15,520 nucleotides of DNA from DATGEP01 sp035310125 (GCA_035310125.1 DATGEP010000040.1:1-15520), one strand, 5' to 3'; shown: positions 7,051 through 14,052, numbered from the stretch's first letter. The notes: generated from the letters alone by a model not told the origin. Numbers and translations: made by a program.

Positions 7051-7285
7051 TACCAGGCTTGGCAGCGGTGTTGGAGCATCGCCAGGGCTTCCGCCCGCAT
7101 CCCGTCTCATGCGCCGGCCGTATGAATGTTTGCGAAGAACGCCGGACTGTAGGGGCGCTGTCTGCTGCGCCCCTTCCCACCCGCCAGGAATCCGTCGTAT
7201 CCGCTAGAAATCGACATAGGCCATCAGGGCCGCGAGTGTCCAGCTCGATTCCACACAATCTCCTGGCCGCGCAAGGCGCCGCTCC
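7051..7285. other. Convergent intergenic region
   Basis: This gap of about 235 bases lies between the rightward COG0614 gene and the leftward membrane-anchored hypothetical gene. Apart from the palindromic repeat at 7148-7174, no RNA gene, good terminator with a T-tract or supported ORF is visible. Confidence 0.4.
7148..7174. repeat. Intergenic palindromic repeat, TGTAGGGGCG type, copy 1
   Basis: TGTAGGGGCGC begins a hairpin with perfect 8-bp arms AGGGGCGC (7151-7158) and GCGCCCCT (7167-7174), separated by 8 bases. The same 10-base beginning recurs at 10536 at the head of another GC-rich hairpin. Together they look like copies of a dispersed REP-like element. No T-run follows, so terminator function is doubtful, although copy 1 lies between convergent genes. 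Confidence 0.55.
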
Positions 7286-8347
7286 TTAGTGGCCGGGTAT
7301 CGTAGATGGCTCGCGCAGGCGCGCCAGCAGCGCCACCGCCTCTTCTCGCGAGCCGAGCATGGTACCCTGCAAACCCCGCGCGACGGCGGGCGACGCACTC
7401 TGGATATGTCTGAGAATCGCTTGCTGGTTGCCAACCGATGGCGCCCGTGAATTGTAGCGGGCGATAAGGACATACCCGGGCTCTGGCTGTTCGCAGGCCG
7501 CCGTAAGAAACGCACTCAGCGACTCGCCCCAGACTGGAGCGCAGTTCGCGCTGACCTCCAGGCCCGCGCTGTCCATCAGTAGCGCGGCTCGGTCGCGTTC
7601 CAGCGGCTTCAGCACGGTGCGCACCTTGGCGAGCAGCACCCGAAAGGCCAGTGCCACCTCTGCTGGCGTGCGCACGGGGCACGCGGCGAATATGACGTCT
7701 ACCGCGTCGGCGGTCGGATCATACGCAACCTGGATTCCCTCGGCAAAGACGCGCGTCAGCGCACCGGCGCGCCGCTGCTCCATAGGGTCGGCCTGGCGTC
7801 CCGTCGCATTGGACGGCGCTGGATCAGCCGGCGCGAAACCGGGCATGCGTCCGAAGCCGCCGGTGCCCGCCATTGCGCCAGAATTATTCCGACGCCCACC
7901 ATCGAAGGTCGCGTTCCCCGCACGGACATCGGGCGAAGACAGTCCACCGAGCGTTGGCAGGCCACCGGTGGAGGCCGTTCCATTTCCCCAGCCCGACTGT
8001 GGATAGGTCCCCTCGAACGACTCCGACCCAGCGGATATGCGCGCTGCCGCCTGTGAGTGGTCACGCTCATCGCTGAGCGGCGGGAACGCCGGCAAATCTG
8101 GCATTCGTCCAAATGGCGCTTGCGCGCTCGCGGCACGCTGCGGTGGGAGCGCGGGTTCTTCTAGTGCTGGACGCGAGCGTGCGGTCTGCACCGCATAAAT
8201 ACGCGACAGCGTGTGCGCTTCCGCTTCATCTACGCGCTGGCGCTTGCTCCCCGCCGGCCTGGGGCGGCGTAGCACGACGATAATGAGGCACGCAACGAGC
8301 AGGCACGCGGCGGCAAGCCCCGCGATCAGAATCCGCATGCTATCCAT
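7286..8347 (-). CDS. Hypothetical membrane-anchored protein with Gly-rich linker and FGRMP repeats
   Basis: I do not recognise a family for this 353-residue protein. An N-terminal transmembrane helix (about 5-26, then RRPRP) is followed by a long low-complexity segment (about 60-190) rich in Gly, Ala, Pro and Asn. The motif FGRMP occurs twice in that segment, at 79-83 and 165-169. A compact C-terminal domain (about 195-353) alternates helices and strands (IQVAYDP, VDVIFAACPV, AALLMDSAGLEV, YVLIARYN). ATG 8347 is chosen because GGAGGAG lies 8 bases upstream; the longer frame lacks a site. The orientation, helix then basic residues, suggests the bulk is cytoplasmic. It stands alone on the minus strand. 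Function is unknown. Confidence 0.7.
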   Translation of the reverse strand: MDSMRILIAGLAAACLLVACLIIVVLRRPRPAGSKRQRVDEAEAHTLSRIYAVQTARSRPALEEPALPPQRAASAQAPFGRMPDLPAFPPLSDERDHSQAAARISAGSESFEGTYPQSGWGNGTASTGGLPTLGGLSSPDVRAGNATFDGGRRNNSGAMAGTGGFGRMPGFAPADPAPSNATGRQADPMEQRRAGALTRVFAEGIQVAYDPTADAVDVIFAACPVRTPAEVALAFRVLLAKVRTVLKPLERDRAALLMDSAGLEVSANCAPVWGESLSAFLTAACEQPEPGYVLIARYNSRAPSVGNQQAILRHIQSASPAVARGLQGTMLGSREEAVALLARLREPSTIPGH

Positions 8348-8531
8348 TCGCTGTGCTCCTCCGGGAAGATACAGAGACTCACGCCTACGTGCTTCGTGTG
8401 GCACCACGCCTGGGCGCGTTCATCTCCGCCGCCTCTTGCCAGCCAGTCTAGCACGGCGGCTGGGCACGGTCAACGGATAGATGAATGGCCACGTGACCAC
8501 ACACTGCCGCTTGCGTATCGCCTCACCGTGA

Positions 8532-8561
8532 TTGGCAAGCGCCGTTCCCGACACCTACAAT
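8532..8561 (+). promoter_or_regulatory. Sigma-70-type promoter for the SDR gene
   Basis: TTGGCA (8532-8537) and TACAAT (8556-8561), each five of six matches, are separated by 18 bases. This predicts a start near 8568 and a leader of about 75 bases before ATG 8643. The divergent region 8348-8642 contains no other supported element; a promoter for the leftward gene was not identified. Confidence 0.5.
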
Positions 8562-8642
8562 TCTTTGTGGGCCTTGCTGATGGTGTGCCGCGCGCCGGCG
8601 CTCGTCCGCGTCCGCGCGACGTAAAGATACGGGAGGCTAACA

Positions 8643-9545
8643 ATGATCCTGGTAACGGGCGCGGGCGGCTTCGTCGGCAGCCGGGTCGTGGCGCGGCTGG
8701 CTGGTGAAGGTGAGCCGGTTCGGGCATTGGTGCGCGACCTTGAGCGGGCGAAGCAACGACTGCCGGCGAGTGGGGTGGAGCTTGTGCGTGGCGACACCAC
8801 CAGGCCTGAGACGTTGGATACCGCCTGCGCCGGAATAGATACCGTTGTTCATAGCGCCTTCATCACCGCTGAGCGCAAGCAGGGTCCCGGCATCAACTAC
8901 TATGCGACCAATGTCGAGGGCACGGCGAACCTCGTCGCGGCGGCGAAACGCGCGGGCGTGCGGCGTATCGTTGTGGCGAGTGGGTTGGGAACAAAGCCCT
9001 CCGCGCCGGGTTCCTACATGCAGGGGCGCTACCTGGCCGAGCAAGAAGTCAAAAGAAGCGGACTCGGCTGGTCCATCCTCGGCCCGTCCGTCCAGTTTGG
9101 CGCGGGCTCAGCCTTCATCAATGGACTGGCTGACCTCATACGCCAGGCGCCCATCGTACCCATGATCGGCAGCGGCAAGCGATTGTTTCAGCCAATCTGG
9201 GTCGAAGATGTGACAACCTGTCTCGTCAAGATGGTCCGGGAGCCTGCCGTTTACGATGGCAAATCTCTCGAAGTTGGCGGCCCGGGGGTCTATACGTACG
9301 CACGGATTCTGGATATGCTAATGGAGGTGCTGGGGAAGCGCAAGCCGAAGTTAGCTGGTCCATTGCCGCTGGCCGCGCTTGGCGCCCGCATGATGGAGGC
9401 CGTGCTGCCGAAGCCGCCCATCACGAGCGCCGCCATTGGGTTGTTCACGTTCGATAACGTGACCGCACCCGACTCCGTACAGCGCAACTTCGGGTTTACT
9501 CCGCTCTCGCTGCCCAGCTACCTCGCCGAGCACGGCCTGAATTGA
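8643..9545 (+). CDS. Atypical SDR / NmrA- and NDUFA9-like NAD(P)-binding protein
   Basis: The 300-residue protein has an N-terminal Rossmann fold with GAGGFVG (6-12), an acidic/basic turn after strand 2 (ALVRDLERAK, 28-37), VRGDTT (48-53), and a substrate part including QPIWVEDV and GGPGVYTYARILDMLMEVLG. It resembles the atypical SDR group that includes complex I NDUFA9-like and NmrA-like proteins, which may act as reductases, epimerases or assembly factors. The usual YxxxK active-site pair appears as Y125-x3-R129 (SYMQGR), so classical SDR catalysis may be absent. GGGAGG lies 6 bases before ATG 8643. A quinone or sterol-like substrate is only a guess. The gene stands alone with its own promoter. 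Confidence 0.87.
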   Translation: MILVTGAGGFVGSRVVARLAGEGEPVRALVRDLERAKQRLPASGVELVRGDTTRPETLDTACAGIDTVVHSAFITAERKQGPGINYYATNVEGTANLVAAAKRAGVRRIVVASGLGTKPSAPGSYMQGRYLAEQEVKRSGLGWSILGPSVQFGAGSAFINGLADLIRQAPIVPMIGSGKRLFQPIWVEDVTTCLVKMVREPAVYDGKSLEVGGPGVYTYARILDMLMEVLGKRKPKLAGPLPLAALGARMMEAVLPKPPITSAAIGLFTFDNVTAPDSVQRNFGFTPLSLPSYLAEHGLN

Positions 9546-9718
9546 TTCCGGCCAGTCGGTACGAGGTGTGACGTAGCCCATAGTGCGAGCGCCTCTCTGC
9601 CAGTTATGCTGTAGGCAGCCGGCGACTAGCGTATGGCAGGGCGGCTCCCGCCGTGCGTCGTTCGCCGGTTTCCCTTTGCTTCGATAGACGCAGTAGATCC
9701 AATCTGGAGGGCTTAGGG
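9546..9718. other. Short intergenic region
   Basis: This 173-base spacer follows the SDR gene. Aside from the GGAGG ribosome-binding site (9706-9710) used by the next gene, nothing else is recognised in it. Confidence 0.4.
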
Positions 9719-10477
9719 ATGGACTCGGACACCTGCCTGCGCTGCGGCGCCCCCTACACTCCCAGCCAGACAGTCTGCTTCAAATGTGGCGCGCCGCTCG
9801 GCGAGACACGCCCCAACACCCAGCCGGTGCCCATCGTCAGGATTCCCCGGCCAGAGCCAGATCCACCAGCGCCGCCCGCCACGGCGCCCGCGCCGTCCCA
9901 GCCAGCCGTACATGCCGTCACCGCGACAGCGGAGCCGCCAGCGGCGCCCGCCAGGCGCAAGCGCCGCTGGCCATTGGTCGCGCTCGTCCTGGTCTTCGTG
10001 CTTGCCGCCGCGGGAGGCGGCTACTACCTCGTGCGCGCGCTCACCGCTGCGCCCCCCGTCGCCTCTCAGACCCTCTACCAGGATCCACAACACCGCTTCC
10101 ACCTTGAGCGCCCCACTCTCTGGACCGTCACGCCAGCGAGCGACGGCGCGACGCTGACCGATGCCAATGGCGCCAGCACAGTCACCATCAGCGTGAGTCT
10201 GCCCAATCCCGGCGATACCGCCCAATCGCGGGCCGATACGCTCGCCAAATCACTGGGCCTCGCCGGCGCTCCTCCGCAAACCATCGGCGGCGACTCCTGG
10301 GAGCAGCGCGCGGGCCAGTTCACCGGCGCGGACGGCGCGGTGCGCCAGACCGCTCTCTTCGTTACCCTCCATGCCGGGCTACTCTACACCATCCAGCTCA
10401 GCAGCCCTGTCGCCAGCTTCACGTCGTTGGACAACCTCGTCTTCCAACCGCTCCTCGCCTCCTTCCAATTCTCCTGA
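9719..10477 (+). CDS. Zinc-ribbon, membrane-anchored PsbP-like domain protein
   Basis: The 252-residue protein begins with a zinc ribbon, CLRCG (6-10) and CFKCG (20-24), where four cysteines C6, C9, C20 and C23 can bind one zinc ion. A Pro/Ala-rich linker (about 33-78), a basic stretch RRKRR and one transmembrane helix (about 85-106) follow. An extracytoplasmic domain (about 112-252) shows the PsbP-like pattern HRFHLERPTLWTVTP and ends FQPLLASFQFS. The end matches the plan of the protein at 3224-4033 (IGGxxW, FxPxLxSFQF), but the cytoplasmic part differs: a zinc ribbon here against a disordered tail there. ATG 9719 has GGAGG 8 bases upstream; the longer frame adds 22 non-conserved-looking residues. 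The partner of the ribbon is unknown. Confidence 0.82.
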   Translation: MDSDTCLRCGAPYTPSQTVCFKCGAPLGETRPNTQPVPIVRIPRPEPDPPAPPATAPAPSQPAVHAVTATAEPPAAPARRKRRWPLVALVLVFVLAAAGGGYYLVRALTAAPPVASQTLYQDPQHRFHLERPTLWTVTPASDGATLTDANGASTVTISVSLPNPGDTAQSRADTLAKSLGLAGAPPQTIGGDSWEQRAGQFTGADGAVRQTALFVTLHAGLLYTIQLSSPVASFTSLDNLVFQPLLASFQFS

Positions 10478-10535
10478 CCAGCCATACCGTCATCCCGCCC
10501 CCTCGCGGCGTCCGCTCACCCACTCCTCCCTCTGA

Positions 10536-10574
10536 TGTAGGGGCGTACCGCGTACGCCCGCCGCGTACGCCCGC
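10536..10574. repeat. TGTAGGGGCG-type palindromic repeat, copy 2, with tandem 13-mer
   Basis: The element starts with the same 10 bases as the one at 7148. Perfect 8-bp arms GGGCGTAC (10541-10548) and GTACGCCC (10552-10559) flank a 3-base loop. A 13-base unit, CGCGTACGCCCGC, is then tandemly repeated (10549-10561 and 10562-10574), followed by a partial third copy. This looks like a REP-like dispersed element that has begun to expand. It lies in the 268-base gap 10478-10745, which has no other supported feature except the ribosome-binding site at 10731. Confidence 0.6.
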
Positions 10575-10745
10575 CGCGCCCGCCATCGCAACTCCTCGTG
10601 CCGGTGTCCGTATAGATGTGTGGAGCGCGTAATGCCGCCTCCTCGGACTGGCCGGCGTGGTGCCATGCGAGACGAGCGAGTCGGCATGCTCCGTGTAGAG
10701 AAACCGTACCCGAACGCGGCTTCCACAAGCGAGGAGGATTATCTG

Positions 10746-10988
10746 GTGGCGTCAAATAGACAAGATGAAGGGATCGGCTGCTTGGCGGCGGGGCTGCTGG
10801 CGGCAGTGATCATCTTCATCCCCGTCCTGGGCCATATCATTCTGACCATCATGATTCTGGGCGACGACCTGAGTGACGGCGAAAAGCTCCTCTGGCTCGT
10901 CGTCGTTTGGATCTTCTGGTTCGTCGGTCCGTTCCTGTATTTACTTTTGGGCCAGCGGCGCAATCGCCTCTTCAGTCAGATTGCCTAG
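10746..10988 (+). CDS. Small two-helix membrane protein, PLDc_N-like
   Basis: From GTG 10746 the product is 80 residues: a short polar start (ASNRQDEGIG), helix 1 (about 12-38), a polar loop (GDDLSDGEK) and helix 2 (about 48-69), ending GQRRNRLF. The arrangement W-x-FxGPFLYLLLGQRR resembles the N-terminal domain of cardiolipin-synthase/PLDc_N proteins, often found as tiny stand-alone membrane proteins of unknown role. GAGGAGG (10731-10737) lies 8 bases before this GTG and decides the start; the same frame is open upstream to 10620 but without a ribosome-binding site. It is the only gene in this part with a GTG start. Function is unknown. Confidence 0.7.
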   Translation: MASNRQDEGIGCLAAGLLAAVIIFIPVLGHIILTIMILGDDLSDGEKLLWLVVVWIFWFVGPFLYLLLGQRRNRLFSQIA

Positions 10989-11011
10989 CTTCTGCCCGGA
11001 ATGCGCCGTCC

Positions 11012-11035
11012 CGCCGCTCGCGAGGCGGCGCGTTT
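11012..11035 (+). terminator. Possible weak terminator after the small membrane protein
   Basis: CGCCGC (11012-11017) pairs with GCGGCG (11025-11030) around a short loop; one extra U-G pair is possible. It is followed only by CGTTT. The stem is strong but the T-run is short, so this is a weak call. It lies 23 bases after the stop codon at 10988. Confidence 0.35.
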
Positions 11036-11097
11036 GCCGTCTTCGTCCTGCTGGTGTAGCACAACCGCACGCTTCCCGCACCCCGTCATTCGCGCGC

Positions 11098-11103
11098 TAT
11101 AAT
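11098..11103 (+). promoter_or_regulatory. Candidate -10 box for the DUF971-purS transcript
   Basis: A perfect TATAAT lies here, with a predicted start near 11110 and about 70 bases of leader before ATG 11183. No convincing -35 hexamer was found 16-18 bases upstream. An in-frame ATG at 11111 would be almost leaderless, so translation from there cannot be excluded. Confidence 0.4.
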
Positions 11104-11182
11104 GCTACTGATGGGCCGTGTGCGCCATCGCGGGGCGAAGGTCCTCGCGGCGCGCACGGCGTGTACGGAGACCAAGCGAACG

Positions 11183-11521
11183 ATGCGATTACCCAACGAC
11201 GTTTTGCCCACGTCGTATCTCTTGGACGAAGATACGCGGCGGCTCCTTATTACCTGGTCGGACGGCCACGAAAGTGTGCATCCGTATGAGATGCTGCGCC
11301 GCGCCTGCCCGTGCGCGTGGTGTGCCGGCGAGGGCGGCCAGAAGGGCTCCGTGGATGCCTCAACCCACTTCACCGACCAGCAGACCACGCTCTACGAGCT
11401 ACAGCCTGTCGGACGCTACGGCCTCACACCCGTCTGGGGTGATGGCCACCACACCGGCATCTTCACCTACGAGCGCCTGCGCCTGCTCTGCCAGTGCGAC
11501 GAATGTACGAGGAAACCATGA
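11183..11521 (+). CDS. DUF971 domain protein with two CxCxxC motifs
   Basis: The 112-residue protein matches DUF971, the small domain also seen at the N-terminus of gamma-butyrobetaine hydroxylases and beside Fe-S assembly proteins. Typical traits are LLITWSDGHESVHPYEMLRRACPCAWC, YELQPVGRYGLTPVW, and DGHHTGIFTYERLR. It has two CxCxxC clusters, CPCAWC near the middle and CQCDEC near the end, which could bind zinc or an iron-sulfur cluster. ATG 11183 gives the expected domain start, although its GGAG is 12 bases away. Its TGA overlaps the purS start (ATGA), showing coupling. The role here is unknown; an Fe-S or metal-handling link to purine enzymes is speculation. Confidence 0.85.
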   Translation: MRLPNDVLPTSYLLDEDTRRLLITWSDGHESVHPYEMLRRACPCAWCAGEGGQKGSVDASTHFTDQQTTLYELQPVGRYGLTPVWGDGHHTGIFTYERLRLLCQCDECTRKP

Positions 11522-11820
11522 CTGAGATCCATGTCCAGGCCGCCGCGGCGACACAGTGGCTCGCGCGCATCCGCGTCACCCTCAAGCCCGTTGTGCTCGA
11601 CCCCCAGGGCGATGCCGTCCTCACTGGACTCCACCAGCTTGGCTATCAAGACGTCTCCTCCGTCCGCGTCGGCAAATATCTTGAAGTGACCCTCACCGCC
11701 GCAAGTCATGAAGCGGCGGAAGCCGCCGTGCGCGCGATGTGCGACCGCCTCTTGGCAAACCCCGTCATCGAGCGGTATGATTTCGATGTGGAGTTGAGAG
11801 TGTCTGGCGCCGAGCGATAG
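11518..11820 (+). CDS. purS: Phosphoribosylformylglycinamidine synthase subunit PurS
   Basis: The 100-residue product is the small subunit of the split FGAM synthase (PurL-PurQ-PurS), which converts FGAR to FGAM with glutamine-derived ammonia in purine synthesis. Family traits are visible: IRVTLKPVVLDPQGDAVLTGLHQLGY (17-42), VSSVRVGKYLEVTL (46-59) and VIERYDFDVEL (83-93). It is somewhat longer than usual for PurS, with extra residues at both ends (MTEIHVQAAAATQW; RVSGAER). ATG 11518 overlaps the stop of the DUF971 gene, with GAGGA 4 bases upstream. purQ and purL, commonly neighbours, are not in this window. The FMN riboswitch begins 31 bases after its stop. Confidence 0.92.
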   Translation: MTEIHVQAAAATQWLARIRVTLKPVVLDPQGDAVLTGLHQLGYQDVSSVRVGKYLEVTLTAASHEAAEAAVRAMCDRLLANPVIERYDFDVELRVSGAER

Positions 11821-11821
11821 T
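11794..11821 (+). promoter_or_regulatory. Possible promoter for the FMN riboswitch transcript
   Basis: TTGAGA (11794-11799, five of six) and GATAGT (11816-11821, four of six) with a 16-base spacer lie at the 3' end of purS. A start near 11828 would place the riboswitch immediately at the 5' end of the RNA. Readthrough from purS is the alternative. Weak evidence. Confidence 0.3.
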
Positions 11822-11851
11822 CGCCGCGCCAGGCTACCCCTCCACAAGAAT

Positions 11852-11989
11852 GACCTTCGGGGCAGGGTGAAATTCCCGACCGGCGGTATGGCGTCCACAC
11901 GAGACGCCCAGCCCGCGAGCCGCGCCCTTGTGCGTAGCAGATCCGGTGAGACGCCGGAGCCGACGGTATAGTCCGGATGGAAGAAGGTC
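11852..11989 (+). ncRNA. FMN riboswitch (RFN element)
   Basis: The conserved RFN signatures are all present in order: GGGGCAGGGTGAAATTCCCG, GACCGGCGGTA, AGCCCGCGAGC, GCAGATCCGGTGAGACGCCG, then GAGCCGACGGTATAGTCCGG and ATGGAAGAAGG. The closing helix P1 is GACCTTC (11852-11858) with GAAGGTC (11983-11989), perfectly paired. It senses flavin mononucleotide. A terminator (12052-12091) and ribX follow, so FMN binding is predicted to terminate transcription before ribXY. Confidence 0.97.
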
Positions 11990-12051
11990 GAAGCGCCGCC
12001 GCGTGCCATCTCCGTTTTGGCGAGGGCGCGTCGCCGCGTATTCGCCTGCGT

Positions 12052-12093
12052 GCCGCCCCAGGTCGGTAATCTCGGCTGGGGCGGCTTCTTTGT
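12052..12093 (+). terminator. Expression-platform terminator of the FMN riboswitch
   Basis: GCCGCCCCAG (12052-12061) pairs perfectly with CTGGGGCGGC (12076-12085) over a 14-base loop, followed by TTCTTTGT. It lies between the riboswitch aptamer and the ribX ribosome-binding site, the expected place for an FMN-triggered terminator. The competing antiterminator was not worked out. Confidence 0.8.
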
Positions 12094-12133
12094 ATATGCC
12101 TCCCCGACCAGATCTCACCGAGGAGGCTACCGT

Positions 12134-13024
12134 ATGGCTATCAGATCGGTTTCGCCACCGCTGATACCCCCAGAAACGGACGATGCGCGTCAAACCGCGC
12201 CGCCCGCATCGTCGCTACGCACTGGACCGCCTACCGCCGCCGTCTCCCCTTCCGTACGGAGGCGCAAGCCCGCCGCACGCCGCGCCGGCCTGCTGCCCGC
12301 GTTCGCGCTGGGCGCGCTCGTCGTGGTCGCGTGGCAGCTCACCACCAGCGCGGGCGCCGTCAATGCCTACCTGTTGCCCGCCCCTGCCGATGTGCTCCGC
12401 TCCTTCTGGCAATCCATCACTGATGGGTTACTCTGGAGCTACGCCCAAACGACCATCATCGAAAGCGTCGCCGGCTTCATACTCGGTACCGCCGTCGCTC
12501 TGCCAATGGGCTACGCCGTCGCTCGCAGCCGCACCCTCGCCCGCGTACTGGAGCCGTACATCGCCGCCAGCCAGGCCATGCCCGCCGTCGCGCTGGCGCC
12601 GTTGCTGGTGCTCTGGTTCGGCTACGGCACCTTGCCCGTCGCGGTGCTCTGCGCCCTGATCGTCTTCTTCCCCACCGTCGTCACCACCGTCCTCGGCCTG
12701 CGCACGCTCGACAACGACGTGCTCGACGCCGCGCGCGTAGACGGCGCGAGCCGCTGGTCAATGCTCCTGCATATCGAGGCGCCGCTGGCCTTGCCAAGCG
12801 TGCTCGCTGGCACACGCGCCAGCCTCACCTACTCCATCACCGGCGCCGTCGTTGGTGAATTCGTCATCGGCGATCAAGGGCTGGGCGGTCTCCTCAACGT
12901 CGCTCGCGGCAACTTCGACAGTCCCCTCGTCTTCGCGACGCTCCTCATGCTCATGCTGCTCGCCGCCGCCATGTACGGCATCGGGCGGCTCGCCGAGCGG
13001 CGTCTCTCATATTTGGAGGCATAG
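12134..13024 (+). CDS. ribX: Riboflavin ABC transporter permease RibX
   Basis: The 296-residue inner-membrane permease belongs to the SsuC/TauC-like binding-protein-dependent family. A disordered, Pro-rich cytoplasmic N-terminus (1-52) precedes about six hydrophobic segments (roughly 53-70, 105-129, 145-165, 166-188, 230-250, 263-285). The EAA loop that docks the ATPase is clear: DAARVDGASRWSMLL, then HIEAPLALPS (198-222). AGGAGG lies 7 bases before ATG 12134; the longer frame from 12017 runs through the riboswitch platform and is not used. Placement under an FMN riboswitch and beside ribY identifies it as RibX of the RibXY system proposed for Chloroflexota. No ATPase gene is nearby, so the energising subunit must be shared or lie elsewhere. 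Confidence 0.9.
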   Translation: MAIRSVSPPLIPPETDDARQTAPPASSLRTGPPTAAVSPSVRRRKPAARRAGLLPAFALGALVVVAWQLTTSAGAVNAYLLPAPADVLRSFWQSITDGLLWSYAQTTIIESVAGFILGTAVALPMGYAVARSRTLARVLEPYIAASQAMPAVALAPLLVLWFGYGTLPVAVLCALIVFFPTVVTTVLGLRTLDNDVLDAARVDGASRWSMLLHIEAPLALPSVLAGTRASLTYSITGAVVGEFVIGDQGLGGLLNVARGNFDSPLVFATLLMLMLLAAAMYGIGRLAERRLSYLEA

Positions 13025-13032
13025 CACCCCCT

Positions 13033-14052
13033 ATGCACGCACTTCGCTTCACACGGCTGACCATCCGTTCAGCCGCTATTGGCCTGCTCGCCATTCTCGC
13101 GCTCGCCGCGCTCGCCGCGTGCGGCACCGCCACTGCGGGCAATGGCGCTACACAGAACGTGACCATTGGCCTGACCTACGTGCCCAACATCCAGTTCGCC
13201 CCGTTCTACGCCGCGGACGCCCTGGGCTACTACAAAGCCGAAGGGCTGAACGTCACGCTGCGCCATCACAGCTTCACCGAAGATGAATTCGGCGCGCTGG
13301 TCGCCGGCAAAGAGAACATGATCTTCGCTGGCGGTGACGAGACGCTCCAGGCCAGCGCCCACGGTGTCCCCATCACCTATGTTGCCGAGGTCTTCACACA
13401 GTATCCCGTTACCCTCATCGTGCCAGCCGGCTCATCCATCCAATCTATCGCCGACCTGCGCGGCCACACCATCGGCATCCCCGGCCCCTACGGCGCCACC
13501 TATAACGGGCTGCTCGCGCTGCTCCAGAGCGCCGGACTCAGCAAGAGCGACGTTACCATTCAGAGCATTGGCTACACGCAGGTGCCCGCTCTACTCGGCC
13601 ACAAAGTGGACGCCGTCATGGGCTACGTCAACAACGAGGTGATCCAGTTCCAGAAAGCTGGTTTCGCCACCCGCACCTTCCCCGTCACCTCCGTGCAGCC
13701 GCTCATCTCAAACGGACTCGCCGCGCTCCAGTCTGAGCTAACTGGCCACCCCGACGTGGTGCGCAAAGTCATCGCGGCCACGCTCAAAGGCGTGGACTAC
13801 GTGCTGGCCCACCCGCAGGACGCATTGAATCTCAGCAAGAAATACGTCCCGGACCTGCAAAGCTCCACGAACGCGGCGAGCGCCCTGGCGGTCCTGCAGG
13901 CAACATTGCCGCTCATGCAGCCTGCCGCAAAGCCCGGCAATATAGACCCGCAAGCCTGGGAGCAGATGGCCGCCTTCATGCGGAATCAGGGCCTCCTCGC
14001 GGGTCCCGTCACCGTCGCCCAAACTTTTAGCGACAACTATCTCCCATCCTGA
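13033..14052 (+). CDS. ribY: Riboflavin-binding lipoprotein RibY
   Basis: The 339-residue protein is an NMT1/THI5-like substrate-binding lipoprotein. A signal peptide (1-29, hydrophobic core AIGLLAILALAALAA) ends in lipobox LAAC with Cys30 as the lipidation site. The mature domain shows LTYVPNIQFAPFYAADALGYYKAEGLNV, the family's start, then TLIVPAGSSIQSIADLRGHTIGIPGPYG. It should capture riboflavin or a flavin precursor outside the membrane and deliver it to RibX. The gap after ribX is 8 bases; a GGAGG lies inside the end of ribX, 14 bases before ATG 13033, so coupling to ribX translation is likely. The THI5-like family also contains pyrimidine and thiamine-precursor binders, so substrate assignment rests on the riboswitch. 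Confidence 0.9.
   Translation: MHALRFTRLTIRSAAIGLLAILALAALAACGTATAGNGATQNVTIGLTYVPNIQFAPFYAADALGYYKAEGLNVTLRHHSFTEDEFGALVAGKENMIFAGGDETLQASAHGVPITYVAEVFTQYPVTLIVPAGSSIQSIADLRGHTIGIPGPYGATYNGLLALLQSAGLSKSDVTIQSIGYTQVPALLGHKVDAVMGYVNNEVIQFQKAGFATRTFPVTSVQPLISNGLAALQSELTGHPDVVRKVIAATLKGVDYVLAHPQDALNLSKKYVPDLQSSTNAASALAVLQATLPLMQPAAKPGNIDPQAWEQMAAFMRNQGLLAGPVTVAQTFSDNYLPS

Noticed and set aside
10549..10583. CRISPR-like tandem repeat
   Set aside because: Only two exact 13-base units lie head to tail without spacers; this is a simple tandem repeat within a palindromic element.
11494..11517. Earlier purS start adding 8 residues
   Set aside because: ATG 11518 has a GAGGA 4 bases upstream and the ATGA overlap typical of coupled genes; the earlier ATG lacks a comparable site.
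12017..12133. N-terminal extension of ribX upstream of ATG 12134
   Set aside because: The frame would be translated through the riboswitch terminator, while a consensus AGGAGG sits 7 bases before 12134.
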